A stretch of 64,000 bases of DNA, taken from the NCBI GenBank assembly GCA_963765265.1, contig CAVXVN010000006.1, positions 1 through 64,000 of the forward strand. Direction: 5' to 3'. The position numbers were made by a program, and so were the translations under genes. Source of the DNA: Bacillus_BD sp963765265. GTDB taxonomy: Bacteria > Bacillota > Bacilli > Bacillales > Cytobacillaceae. Below are positions 15,119 through 22,846 of the stretch, in pieces. Each line of letters starts with the position of its first letter. The first letter of the stretch is position 1. The notes under the pieces were generated by a model. It was given only the letters and a program-made list of their open reading frames with translations, ran no database searches and was not told the DNA's origin.

Positions 15119-16768
15119 TTAATAAGGATCGGCTTCATGGCTTTTCTTCACAGCATCCTTTGTTGCTTCATTTGCAGCTAATGAACCTTGACCATATTTC
15201 GATTGACCTGATTCACGGCCTGGAACTTTGTTTTCCTTCTCCATTCCTTGCATTTCTTTCATTTTCTTTTCAATTCCTTCCTTCACACGGCGACCATAGT
15301 CTTCATCGGCTTTTGTGAAGTGCTCAATCATCGCTTCTTGAATTCGTTTATCGCATACCGCAAGTGCTTCGGAAAGGTTTTTGATTAATTCATCGCGCTC
15401 CCACTCCTCAAATTCTCTGTATGTATTTCCAGCTTGCCCATAGTTGTTAGGACGATCAATCGGTGCACTCATTGCTTCTGCATTATACTTTGGACGGTGC
15501 GGTGGAAGAACGCCTTTACTTGCTTCCTCATAGCCACCGAGCATCGATGGCTCATAGTTAATATGTGGATTATCTCCAGACTCTTTCGGGTCACGGATAT
15601 CCATTTGGCCGCGATGCTGGTTTGTGCGAACAGGCACTTTCGGCGCATTCACAGGCAATTTCAGATAGTTCGCACCTATCCGATAGCGCTGCGTATCAGA
15701 GTAAGAGAAGGTACGGCCTTGCAGCATTTTATCGTCTGAGAAGTCCATTCCATCAACAAGAACCCCTGTACCAAAGGCTGCCTGCTCAATCTCCGCATGG
15801 AAATCCACTGGATTGCGATCAAGGACCATCCGCCCCACTGGCAACCATGGGAACTTATCCTCTGGCCAAAGTTTCGTATCATCGAGTGGATCAAAATCGA
15901 GTTCTGGATGGTAATCATCCTCCATGATCTGCACAAAGAGCTCCCATTCTGGATAATCTCCTCGCTCAATCGCTTCATATAAATCTTGTGTCGCATGACC
16001 GACATTCTTCGCTTGAATAGCGTTTGCTTCTTCTTGTGTTAAGTTACGGATCCCTTGCTTTGGCTCCCAGTGATACTTCACCAACACAGCCTCGCCTTTG
16101 TCATTTACCCATTTATAGGTGTTTACACCAGAACCCTGCATGTGGCGGTATGTCGCTGGAATCCCCCATGGAGAAAATAGGAATGTAATCATATGAGTTG
16201 CTTCAGGTGAACGGGAAACGAAGTCAAACATCCGCTGAGGATTTGGCACGTTCGAAGCTGGATCCGCTTTAAACGCGTGAATCATATCAGGGAACTTCAT
16301 CGCATCACGGATAAAGAAAATTTTCAGGTTGTTCCCAACCAGATCCCAGTTTCCATCTTCCGTATACATTTTTACCGCAAAACCACGCGGATCTCGTGCT
16401 GTTTCCGGTGAATCTTTCGCTCCTGCCACTGTGGAGAAACGAACCATTAGCGGTGTTCTCTTCCCAGCACCCGAAAATACTTTAGCACGAGTATATTTCT
16501 CTACTGGTTCATCTCCGACTTTTCCGTATGTTTCAAAATATCCAAATGCTCCCGTTCCCCGTGCGTGTACCACACGCTCCGGTATCTCTTCACGATCAAA
16601 ATGGGAAATCTTTTCAACGAAATGGTAGTTCTCAAGCGTGGCTGGACCACGATTACCAATTGTACGGATGTTTTGGTTATCCATCACGGGATGACCTTGG
16701 CGCGTTGTCAGTGTCTCACGTTTCACGTCATCTTCGTTTGAAGCATTCATATCTTTGTTCTCTGCCAA
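15119..16768 (-). CDS. monofunctional haem catalase
   Basis: 549 residues; breaks down hydrogen peroxide in the cytoplasm or spore. Distal His68 is in the VVHARGTGAFGYFE motif, Asn147 in WDLVGNNLKIFFIRD, and the proximal haem-ligand Tyr356 in GRTFSYSDTQRYRIG. It is longer than the ~485-residue KatA type by an N-terminal ~20 residues and a C-terminal Lys/Glu-rich tail ending KKSHEADPY. Start is TTG 16768 with AAGGAGG seven bases before. It is monocistronic with its own terminator. I cannot place it as vegetative KatA, stress KatE or spore KatX, so no symbol is given. No perfect PerR box was seen upstream; an imperfect ATTATAACTATAAAT at about 16892 could be looked at. Confidence 0.92.
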   Translation of the reverse strand: MAENKDMNASNEDDVKRETLTTRQGHPVMDNQNIRTIGNRGPATLENYHFVEKISHFDREEIPERVVHARGTGAFGYFETYGKVGDEPVEKYTRAKVFSGAGKRTPLMVRFSTVAGAKDSPETARDPRGFAVKMYTEDGNWDLVGNNLKIFFIRDAMKFPDMIHAFKADPASNVPNPQRMFDFVSRSPEATHMITFLFSPWGIPATYRHMQGSGVNTYKWVNDKGEAVLVKYHWEPKQGIRNLTQEEANAIQAKNVGHATQDLYEAIERGDYPEWELFVQIMEDDYHPELDFDPLDDTKLWPEDKFPWLPVGRMVLDRNPVDFHAEIEQAAFGTGVLVDGMDFSDDKMLQGRTFSYSDTQRYRIGANYLKLPVNAPKVPVRTNQHRGQMDIRDPKESGDNPHINYEPSMLGGYEEASKGVLPPHRPKYNAEAMSAPIDRPNNYGQAGNTYREFEEWERDELIKNLSEALAVCDKRIQEAMIEHFTKADEDYGRRVKEGIEKKMKEMQGMEKENKVPGRESGQSKYGQGSLAANEATKDAVKKSHEADPY

Positions 16769-17058
16769 ATTAAAACCTCCTTAAAATAGTTCCTTTATCT
16801 TTTACCCCTACATTGGGAAATTTATACAGAAATGAGAGTTTTGTATAACTAGACTACCTCGTTAACGTAAGTACATTTCTTCATAATCCCGATTATAACT
16901 ATAAATACCCAGTTTTCTTTATAAATGTTGCTCAATTAAATGGCCCTTTAATAGAGTAATATATTAAAGTTTTCAACATCGGCAAGAACATAAAAAGAAA
17001 AATCCTGTTTAAATTAATACAGGATATTAATCAATCTTTTTTTTGGTTTTAAATTATC

Positions 17059-17080
17059 AAACTTTATTTCAAAGCCACAC
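17059..17080 (-). repeat. dispersed repeat, inverted copy of 8942-8961
   Basis: AACTTTATTTCAAAGCCACAC is the reverse complement of GTGTGGCTTTGAAATA(T/A)AGTT. The similarity stretches over ~21 bp with one mismatch. Confidence 0.6.
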
Positions 17081-17162
17081 CTAAAGGGCCACATATAATC
17101 CCCACCTTATAGTCTGAACAAGTCTGTTTGAACATATTAATAGCTTGATATTATTATGTTTT

Positions 17163-17293
17163 GTCACTTTAGGAGTTGTTTTGCACCTATTTTAAGAACT
17201 ATTTTGCACTATAAGCAAATATAAAAGGCCCAATTTCTCAGCATTAAAATTGAGAAATTGGACTTTTACCGTTATTTCGGAAAAGCGCCCTTT
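17163..17293 (+). repeat. 131-bp duplicated intergenic element, copy 1
   Basis: It begins GTCACTTTAGGAGTT, carries a doubled TTTTGCAC motif and a hairpin CCAATTTCTCA/TGAGAAATTGG, and ends AAGCGCCCTTT. Copy 2 is at 18550-18680 in the same orientation with roughly 90% identity by eye. Confidence 0.8.
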
Positions 17294-17385
17294 TCTTCAA
17301 GAAGGAGAAGTACCTTTTTTATTGAAGTAGGAACAGTAGAGTTAAATAGAAAAAGAATATATTATTAATGTGTGGAGATGATTTT

Positions 17386-17589
17386 TTGGTTAGTCTATTG
17401 GAAAACATATTCCAAGTATCGGCAATAATACTACTCCTATGTTCATTCTATTATTATAGACATTTTAAAAAAATTAAGAGAGAAAGAAAACTTACTTTAT
17501 TTGAATTTTCACTTTATATCATAACCCAAGTTGCATTTTTTCTTTGTGCAGGTAGTTATCTACTTCTGTTTTTGGATAGAAATTATTGA
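17386..17589 (+). CDS. small membrane protein, 67 aa
   Basis: The start is placed at TTG 17386, because GGAGATGA (17374-17381) is a fitting ribosome-binding site and would lie inside the gene if ATG 17368 were used. Two hydrophobic segments (FQVSAIILLLCSFYYY and FSLYIITQVAFFLCAGSYLL) flank a basic loop (RHFKKIKRERK). It stands alone between repeats. Function unknown. Confidence 0.5.
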   Translation: MVSLLENIFQVSAIILLLCSFYYYRHFKKIKRERKLTLFEFSLYIITQVAFFLCAGSYLLLFLDRNY

Positions 17590-17705
17590 ACAAACGACTG
17601 AAACTGTGCAACAAAAAAAGAAGGAACCAAAAGGCTCCTAATCATTACTTGTTATCATTTGTTTGATGTTTTTTAGGATTGTCTACTTTGAAAGCAGTTT
17701 CGGTT

Positions 17706-17807
17706 TCATGATGGGTGCTTTGCCGGCGTTGGTGTTTTTGCTTTTGCTGGTGTTGATGCTTTTGTTGGTGTGGGTGCTTTTGCTGGTGTTGGCGCTTTTG
17801 TTTTCAG
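17706..17807 (-). other. 18-bp tandem repeat, possible Lys-Ala-Pro-Thr-rich coding remnant
   Basis: Four to five units of an 18-bp repeat (like AAAGCACCCACACCAACA on the minus strand, 17722-17800). All three minus frames are open. The one with A-ending codons reads hexapeptides KAPTPA, KAPTPT, KASTPA, KAKTPT before TGA at 17706, but has no ATG/GTG/TTG start. GTG GTG behind AATAAGG lies in another frame. It may be the repeat part of a decayed or frameshifted gene. Confidence 0.4.
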
Positions 17808-17910
17808 AGTTATTCACCACCTTATTTAATACTCATAATTATTTTGCCTAACAATTCTAGAACCATTCATAAAAAATAAGAAGACAATTTCACCAAAAAG
17901 TAATTCAAAC

Positions 17911-17952
17911 AAATATTAATGAACAGTACGAAGATACTGTTCATTAATATTT
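17911..17952. repeat. 18-bp-arm perfect hairpin
   Basis: AAATATTAATGAACAGTA, loop CGAAGA, then its exact complement. The MITE-like element with an AATCGGGC end begins 18 bp to its right. Confidence 0.8.
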
Positions 17953-17969
17953 AATCCTTTTATTCCATA

Positions 17970-18394
17970 ATCGGGCCATTATCTACAGTATGATTTTTCA
18001 CCGTATTCAACGTATGTAACGATAGGAAAATGATACAAAAATGACAGATTTATAACTTTGTGGAAACATTATATACGGTAATTATTTATAGTATTTAACG
18101 TACTCAATGATAGGTTGAAAATATTACTAGGATGCAATTATAAAACTTGATGGAAAGTGTGGAAGCGAATTTCTTCCAGACTTTCCATCAAGGACAGTAA
18201 GCGAAAGCGCGGTAGGTATGATAGAGAGTCTGGTTGCCTGATGAAAGAACTGCTAGACCAATTGTCCCCGAAGAGGGCTCAATCGAAGTCCTTAAAATGC
18301 TTACCATTGACTACATGTACTCAATGATTAAAGGTGCATTCAATCAATTTTTTTTAGGTTTTCTTGAGCTCATACTGTAGATAATGGCCCGATT
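17970..18394. mobile_element. MITE-like non-coding element with 25-bp terminal inverted repeats
   Basis: Terminal repeats begin AATCGGGCCATTATC and are perfect over 25 bp (17970-17994 against 18370-18394). The 425-bp element has no ORF. Sub-terminal repeats of the type AACGTAnnnAAnGATAGG occur at about 18012 and 18100, with a weaker one at about 18312. The centre contains a stable long hairpin and further stem-loops. No clear target-site duplication is visible. Elements of this build are normally moved by a transposase encoded elsewhere. Confidence 0.65.
18146..18290 (+). ncRNA. candidate structured RNA inside the MITE-like element
   Basis: A strong hairpin CTTGATGGAAAGT...GGAAG / CTTCC...ACTTTCCATCAAG (18146-18192) is followed by AGCGAAAGCGCGGTAGG, a region with GTCTGG...CTAGAC pairing, and TTGTCCC CGAAGA GGGCTCAA. 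The density of G-C stems stands out against A/T-rich flanks. I do not recognise the family; a degraded intron piece or a guide/bridge-type RNA are possibilities only. Strand is not certain. Confidence 0.35.
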
Positions 18395-18477
18395 GTTGAA
18401 AGGGTTTCTAAGGATCGCATGAATACTCTATACAAATCCAGTTAATATAATACCAATTTTCCGAACTTCTGAAACAC

Positions 18478-18546
18478 AAAACCCCTTGATCGCCAAGGGG
18501 TTTTAGCCTGTCTGAATTTATCGTTTATGCAGTCCCTTCTTCACTA
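18478..18546 (+). repeat. intergenic repeat with terminator-like head, short copy
   Basis: Same sequence as 8116-8265 (AAACCCCTTGA...AAGGGGTTTTAGCCTG ... TTTATGCAG TCCCTTCTTCACTA) but without the 82-bp stretch between the TTTATGCAG repeats. Confidence 0.7.
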
Positions 18547-18549
18547 ACT

Positions 18550-18680
18550 GTCACTTTAGGAGTTATTTTGCACCTATTTTAAGAACTATTTTGCACTATA
18601 AGTAAATATAAAAAAACCAATTTCTCAGCATTGAAATTGAGAGATTGGACTTTTAACATTACTTCGAAAAAGCGCCCTTT
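18550..18680 (+). repeat. 131-bp duplicated intergenic element, copy 2
   Basis: Direct copy of 17163-17293 with about a dozen differences. Its AAGCGCCCTTT end runs straight into the hairpin at 18679. Confidence 0.8.
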
Positions 18681-18728
18681 CGTATGATAAGGTCAACCAG
18701 TAAAATCTGGTTAACCTTATCATACGAA
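18679..18728. repeat. 22-bp-arm hairpin
   Basis: TTCGTATGATAAGGT.AACCAG, loop TAAAAT, and its complement with a single mismatch. No T-tail follows; the next bases are CGCACCCG. Confidence 0.8.
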
Positions 18729-18787
18729 CGCACCCGTTGCTTATAGAAACGTACTTTTACAAACGGGTATGAAGAAAAATTTGATAT

Positions 18788-18910
18788 TTAAGCAATATCG
18801 TAGGGCAAGATCATCAATTCATCAGAAGGTGTTTCAACACCACGATCTTCTGTTTCTTTACAGAATTCTAAACAAATTGTTTTAATATCATCGAAATCAG
18901 CACAAGACAT
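18788..18910 (-). CDS. 40-aa acidic, cysteine-containing peptide
   Basis: ATG 18910 lies behind an excellent ribosome-binding site (AGAGGAGGAAAAT), and the frame ends TAA 18788. The sequence begins MSCADFDDIKTICLEFCKET and ends ELMILPYDIA; net charge is strongly negative and there are three Cys (positions 3, 13, 17). There is no signal sequence. It is too short for family assignment; a signalling or leader-type peptide or a small regulatory protein are open options. It is isolated among repeats, with no maturation enzyme nearby. Confidence 0.55.
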   Translation of the reverse strand: MSCADFDDIKTICLEFCKETEDRGVETPSDELMILPYDIA

Positions 18911-19134
18911 ATTTTCCTCCTCTTATAATTAATTAAAATATTCTGATATTATTATCCAACTTTTATTGGATGAAGTAAATAACTGAAATTTACACATATT
19001 AGCTGCTTGTTCAATTAATGCGCCCGATTTCGGAAGATTATTTTCGGTTCTTAAGCATATATTCAACAGCATTTTTCTAATTCTGAGTAATATTCTTTCT
19101 TCTTTTTAAGGTGTTCTTTCTTACACTTAAGGTT

Positions 19135-19165
19135 TTACTTATGATACGGTTCACCGTGCTAATTC
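19135..19165 (-). pseudogene. second copy of the GEPYHK C-terminal tail
   Basis: The minus strand reads CACGGTGAACCGTATCATAAG plus TAA, giving HGEPYHK-stop, 20 of 22 bases matching the tail at 1444-1465. Upstream in frame it is closed by a stop almost at once, so only a scrap of the gene remains. Confidence 0.4.
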
Positions 19166-19256
19166 AAAATGTGGGAGTATGCTACTATTCTTTGTTTACC
19201 ACAATGTCTACGTCCTATCGTTTTCCAAAAATACGCAGAGGTATATAGTAAATAAC

Positions 19257-19290
19257 AAAAAAACAGCTTAGAAATCACTCCAAGCTGCTT
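19257..19290 (-). terminator. terminator after the cysteine desulfurase region
   Basis: Minus strand CAGCTTGGAG...TCTAAGCTG followed by seven Ts. Confidence 0.75.
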
Positions 19291-19313
19291 TCGTGTCCAT
19301 TTCGATCATTTTA

Positions 19314-19466
19314 TTAAATAACCTGTTTATTAGCCAAAACTTTATATAAGGCTGCCACAAATCCCATTGAGACAATGACCAGTAATACCACCGCGAAGAT
19401 CGGATGATATTGCGAATATGGATTTTTCGGACAAAGACCTGGTCCAGAAAGAATTTTCTGCTTTTC
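19314..19466 (-). other. 50-codon membrane ORF continuing in frame after the nifS stop
   Basis: Directly after the UAA of the desulfurase the same frame stays open for 50 codons to TAA at 19314. It encodes SGPGLCPKNPYSQYHPIFAV followed by a clean transmembrane segment (VVLLVIVSMGFVAALYKVL). No ATG, GTG or TTG precedes it; ATT 19454 is the only start-like codon near a purine stretch. It could be a small membrane gene with a damaged or unusual start, or a C-terminal extension reached by readthrough. The terminator lies after it, so it is within the transcript. Confidence 0.4.
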
Positions 19467-20597
19467 TTAATTTTTTAGTACGCTTTTCAATAATTGAACG
19501 GTTGTGTCTATTTCACTTTTCGTTGTATATCTTCCTAAACTAAAACGAACAGCCCCCTTGCCGACGCTCTCCTTTACCCCCATTGCTTTTAACACCGGTG
19601 ATAAGTTTACCTTGCCAGTATGACATGCCGATCCAGTAGAGGCTGCAATTTGCGGGACTGAATCCAATATATCTTGGCCCACTCTATTCTCAAAGTTAAT
19701 GTTTAGTGTATTCGGAAGACGAAGTTCAGGATGCCCATTTAAAGAAAGAACTACATTGGGTAGTTGTCTTAGCCCGTCCCAAAAATAATTTCGAAGCTCC
19801 TGAATTTGAATATTCTGATCTAAATTCTGATGCGCTACTTCACAGGCTTCACCTAATCCAACAGCTAACAATACATTTTCGGTACCAGCTCTTCTGCCAC
19901 TTTCATGGCCTGCTCCATGTATTAGCGGCTCTAACTCAATTCCTTCTCTAATATATAGTGCGCCTATTCCTTTTGGCGCATATACCTTGTGACCTGCTAA
20001 GCTTAGAAAATCAACATCAAGTTCCCCTACATCGACTGGCACCTTTCCTACTGATTGAGAAGCATCTGTATGAAAAAGAACATGATGTTTTTTTGCTATC
20101 TCACTAATTTCTTCGATAGGCTGAAGCGTGCCAACTTCATTATTTGCATGCATGACGGAAATTAATATCGTTTTATCTGTAATTGCTTCCTCTATTTCAT
20201 GCGGGTTTACTCTCCCAAATTGGTCTACTTCAATATAAGTGATTTTAGCACCTTGTTTTTCGAGATATTCACACGGCTTTATAATAGAGGGATGTTCAAT
20301 TTTAGTAGTAATAATATGATTCCCTTTTTCTTTTAACCGTTCGAACACTCCTTTTAATACATTATTATTTGACTCACTTGCCCCACTTGTAAATACGATT
20401 TCACTTGGTTTGCAATTTAATAGTGTTGCCACTTGTTTTCTTGCATGCTCTACAGCTTGTTTTGCGCCGACTCCCGCAAAATGATCAGAAGATGGATTTC
20501 CGTAGTGATTTTCTAAAAAAGGAAGCATAGCCTTCCGTACTTGCCCTGAAATTGGTGTACTTGCATTATAATCTAGATATATTTGATTCATTTCCAA
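19467..20597 (-). CDS. nifS: cysteine desulfurase (NifS/IscS family)
   Basis: 376 residues, PLP-dependent. It takes sulfur from cysteine as a persulfide for Fe-S clusters, thiamine, tRNA thiolation or similar. Start region YLDYNASTP is typical; the PLP lysine is K204 in SLAGHKVYAPKG; His102 in the EHPS motif and HTDASQ (~176-181) hold the cofactor; the catalytic loop is STGSACHTG with Cys325. The loop length fits the short-loop stand-alone NifS-like type rather than SufS. No scaffold (IscU/SufU) or partner gene is adjacent. Start ATG 20597 has GAAGGAGTG upstream. The frame continues after the stop (see 19314-19466). Confidence 0.9.
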   Translation of the reverse strand: MEMNQIYLDYNASTPISGQVRKAMLPFLENHYGNPSSDHFAGVGAKQAVEHARKQVATLLNCKPSEIVFTSGASESNNNVLKGVFERLKEKGNHIITTKIEHPSIIKPCEYLEKQGAKITYIEVDQFGRVNPHEIEEAITDKTILISVMHANNEVGTLQPIEEISEIAKKHHVLFHTDASQSVGKVPVDVGELDVDFLSLAGHKVYAPKGIGALYIREGIELEPLIHGAGHESGRRAGTENVLLAVGLGEACEVAHQNLDQNIQIQELRNYFWDGLRQLPNVVLSLNGHPELRLPNTLNINFENRVGQDILDSVPQIAASTGSACHTGKVNLSPVLKAMGVKESVGKGAVRFSLGRYTTKSEIDTTVQLLKSVLKN

Positions 20598-20904
20598 ACA
20601 CTCCTTCGCATAATTGTATATGAATTTACATAATCATTTTAGGCGATATTTTACCTCCTAATTATAAATGTTATTTTGCCTATCCAACTTTAAAACCCAA
20701 CTACCTTCACATGAGAAGATTGAAAATTGCAGGGTTTCTCCATGGTTCCTTTGATTTCATTGTAACCTATGATAGGTTTTATTAGGTTTTGAACGTAGAA
20801 TACCTACCAGGATTCGGGGTTCGTTTTACCTAAATAACGTAACCCAACCTATATAAGTTAGTTCTTGCAGTATTTCTGCAAATGTGCAACTACCCGTCGC
20901 ACAA
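20598..20904. other. intergenic, nothing recognised
   Basis: Upstream region of nifS and downstream of the LysE terminator. A short duplicated AACCTA(T) theme (about 20762-20860) is visible, but no gene. Confidence 0.4.
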
Positions 20905-20935
20905 AGAAAAAACCGTTCGATTTTCTGAACGGTGA
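20905..20935 (-). terminator. terminator of the LysE-family gene
   Basis: CCGTTC/GAACGG stem, followed on the minus strand by TTTTTTC. Confidence 0.8.
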
Positions 20936-20966
20936 GAATCAAATTATGGACTGTTAGTAAATTGAT

Positions 20967-21596
20967 TTAAAGGGCTGTTTTAATGCCAAAACCTACTAAA
21001 AGTAATCCAGTTGATTTTTGGAAGCCCTTCTGAAATTTAGAATTTTTTAACCACTTTTTCGCAAAATCCATTAGATAAACAAGGAATAGAAACCAAATTA
21101 CTGCGAGTAAGGTAAGGATTAATGCTAATACAATAAGTTGCTGATTTACATTTCCACTCAAATTAATAAATTGAGGCATTACTGTTATATAAACCAAAAC
21201 AGTCTTTGGATTAAGAATATTACTAAGTAACGCTTGTCTAAAGGAATCTTTATTATGCCGTTTTGAAGACTTTGTAGGTGTATTTGCTTGTACTTGAATT
21301 TCCTCTAAAGAAAACACACTTTTAGCAAAAAAACTTTTTATACCTAAATAAATTAAGTATGCGGCTCCCAAATATTTGATTGTACTGAAAAGAATCACTG
21401 ACTTTGCAATGACAACTGATAATCCAAGAATAGCGATAAGTGTCCAAAAAGAAAGTCCCGTTGCCATTCCGAGTACCGTATAACGTCCAGCTTTTGGTCC
21501 ATAGCTAAGAGTGTTTTTCACAAGAAGCATAGTATCTGCTCCTGGTATGACAACCATCATTGCAGCTATTGAAATGTAAGTAAGTAGGCTATCCAT
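20967..21596 (-). CDS. LysE/RhtB-family amino-acid exporter
   Basis: 209 residues with six predicted membrane helices. The signature early motif is IPGADTMLLVKNTLSYGPKAG (about 18-38, with the family's G-P-x3-G), and LSNILNPKTVLVYIT precedes helix 4 (the NPK motif). It exports small amino acids or analogues; the true substrate is unknown. It is monocistronic, ending in its own terminator, and sits just downstream of ilvE on the same strand. Confidence 0.88.
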   Translation of the reverse strand: MDSLLTYISIAAMMVVIPGADTMLLVKNTLSYGPKAGRYTVLGMATGLSFWTLIAILGLSVVIAKSVILFSTIKYLGAAYLIYLGIKSFFAKSVFSLEEIQVQANTPTKSSKRHNKDSFRQALLSNILNPKTVLVYITVMPQFINLSGNVNQQLIVLALILTLLAVIWFLFLVYLMDFAKKWLKNSKFQKGFQKSTGLLLVGFGIKTAL

Positions 21597-21644
21597 AATA
21601 TTTTCCCTTTCAAAAACAATTTTGATTTTATTTTATAAAATTTT

Positions 21645-22710
21645 TCATAGTTTAATTGTCCAACCAAATGGATCCTCAAGTGAGCCATTTTGGATGCCTA
21701 TTAATGTATCATAAAGCATTTGTGTGACTTCTCCAATTTCACCATTGTTAACGATGATTCTTTCGTCCTTCCATTTTAATTCTCCAATTGGCGAAATGAC
21801 AGCTGCTGTTCCCGTACCAAATGCCTCTTCTAATGTTCCGTTATGATAAGCCTCTATAACCTCATCAATTGAAATTCGACGCTCTTCGACTGGAATATTT
21901 TTTGACTTTAACAATTGAATCATTGAATCACGCGTAATACCTGGCAGGATACTACCATTTAACGCAGGTGTTACGACTGTTCCGTTCATTTTGAAGAAGA
22001 TATTCATACTTCCTACCTCTTCCACGTAACGTCTTTCTATTCCGTCTAACCATAACGTTTGAGAATATCCGTCCTTGCTCGCTATTTCTTGTCCTTTAAG
22101 GCTGCTAGCGTAGTTACCAGCTGTTTTCGCTTCACCTGTTCCCCCGGGGGCAGCACGTACATATTGCTGTTCAACTTGAATTTTTACTGGTTTAATGCCT
22201 TCTTTGTAGTAAGAACCCACTGGAGACATAATCATGATAAATTGGAAACCTTTCGAAGAAGCCACACCTAAATACGGATCTGTTCCGATGATAAATGGAC
22301 GGATATAAAGGGAAGTCCCTAGGTTCATTCGGAATCCATTCACGGTCCACTGTAATGAACTGCTTTAGCGCTTCTAATGCATGCTCCTCGTTAATGGCAG
22401 GAATGCATAAACGTTCATTAGATGCATTTAATCGTTTGAAGTTGCGTTCTGGTCGGAATAAAAGCACCCTTTTATCTACTGTTAAATACGCCTTTAATCC
22501 TTCAAATACCGTTTGACCATAATGGAAAACCTTTGCCGCTGGATCTAAGGAAAGTGTTTGATACGGTATAATGCGTGGATCATGCCAGCCCTTTCCTTCT
22601 ATATAGTCTAAGATAAACATATGGTCTGTAAAAATTTGTCCAAAACCTAGTTTATTAATATCAGGTTTATCTTTCTTATTTGTTGTTAATTCTATTTTTA
22701 TATCTATCAT
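21645..22710 (-). pseudogene. ilvE: branched-chain amino-acid aminotransferase IlvE, single frameshift
   Basis: Start ATG 22710 (MIDIKIELT) is chosen because GGAGG lies 8 bases before it. The first frame covers LGFGQIFTDHMF..., HYGQTVFEGLKAYL and RPERNFKRLNASNERLCIP up to PNEP. After one extra base at about 22320 the second frame continues GTSLYIRPFIIGTDPYLGV, the PLP lysine region GGTGEAKTAGNYASSL, and EAFGTGTAAVISPIGE to the end. The whole would be ~355 residues, normal for a fold-type IV BCAT making Ile, Leu and Val. The two halves are well conserved, so sequencing error is likely. Confidence 0.88.
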
Positions 22711-22846
22711 CGTCATAGCCTCCATTAGCAATAGTTATATGAACATTCCGAAAAAGATTGAAGAATTATAAATCATTCTACTCAGAGTATTTCAATTCGT
22801 AAAATATATATAAACTATAGAAACTATGCGAAAAAGTTATAGAAAC

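Larger units (their letters stand above)
16769..17385. other. repeat-rich intergenic region
   Basis: No gene. It contains the catalase promoter region, a hairpin ATCCTGT/ACAGGAT near 17003-17030 followed by a T-run, the dispersed repeat at 17060-17080, and the 131-bp duplication (17163-17293). Confidence 0.6.

Noticed and set aside
14923..15318. 131-codon frame entering the catalase gene
   Set aside because: After ~25 codons it runs through the catalase terminator and antisense to catalase; only the first part is noted as an IS scrap.
16890..16910. PerR box before the catalase gene
   Set aside because: ATTATAACTATAAAT is only a loose match to TTATAATNATTATAA; not listed as a site.
17663..17851. 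Leu/Val-rich 62-codon plus-strand frame
   Set aside because: Produced by the 18-bp tandem repeat (GCTTTTGCTGGTGTTG units); no ribosome-binding site.
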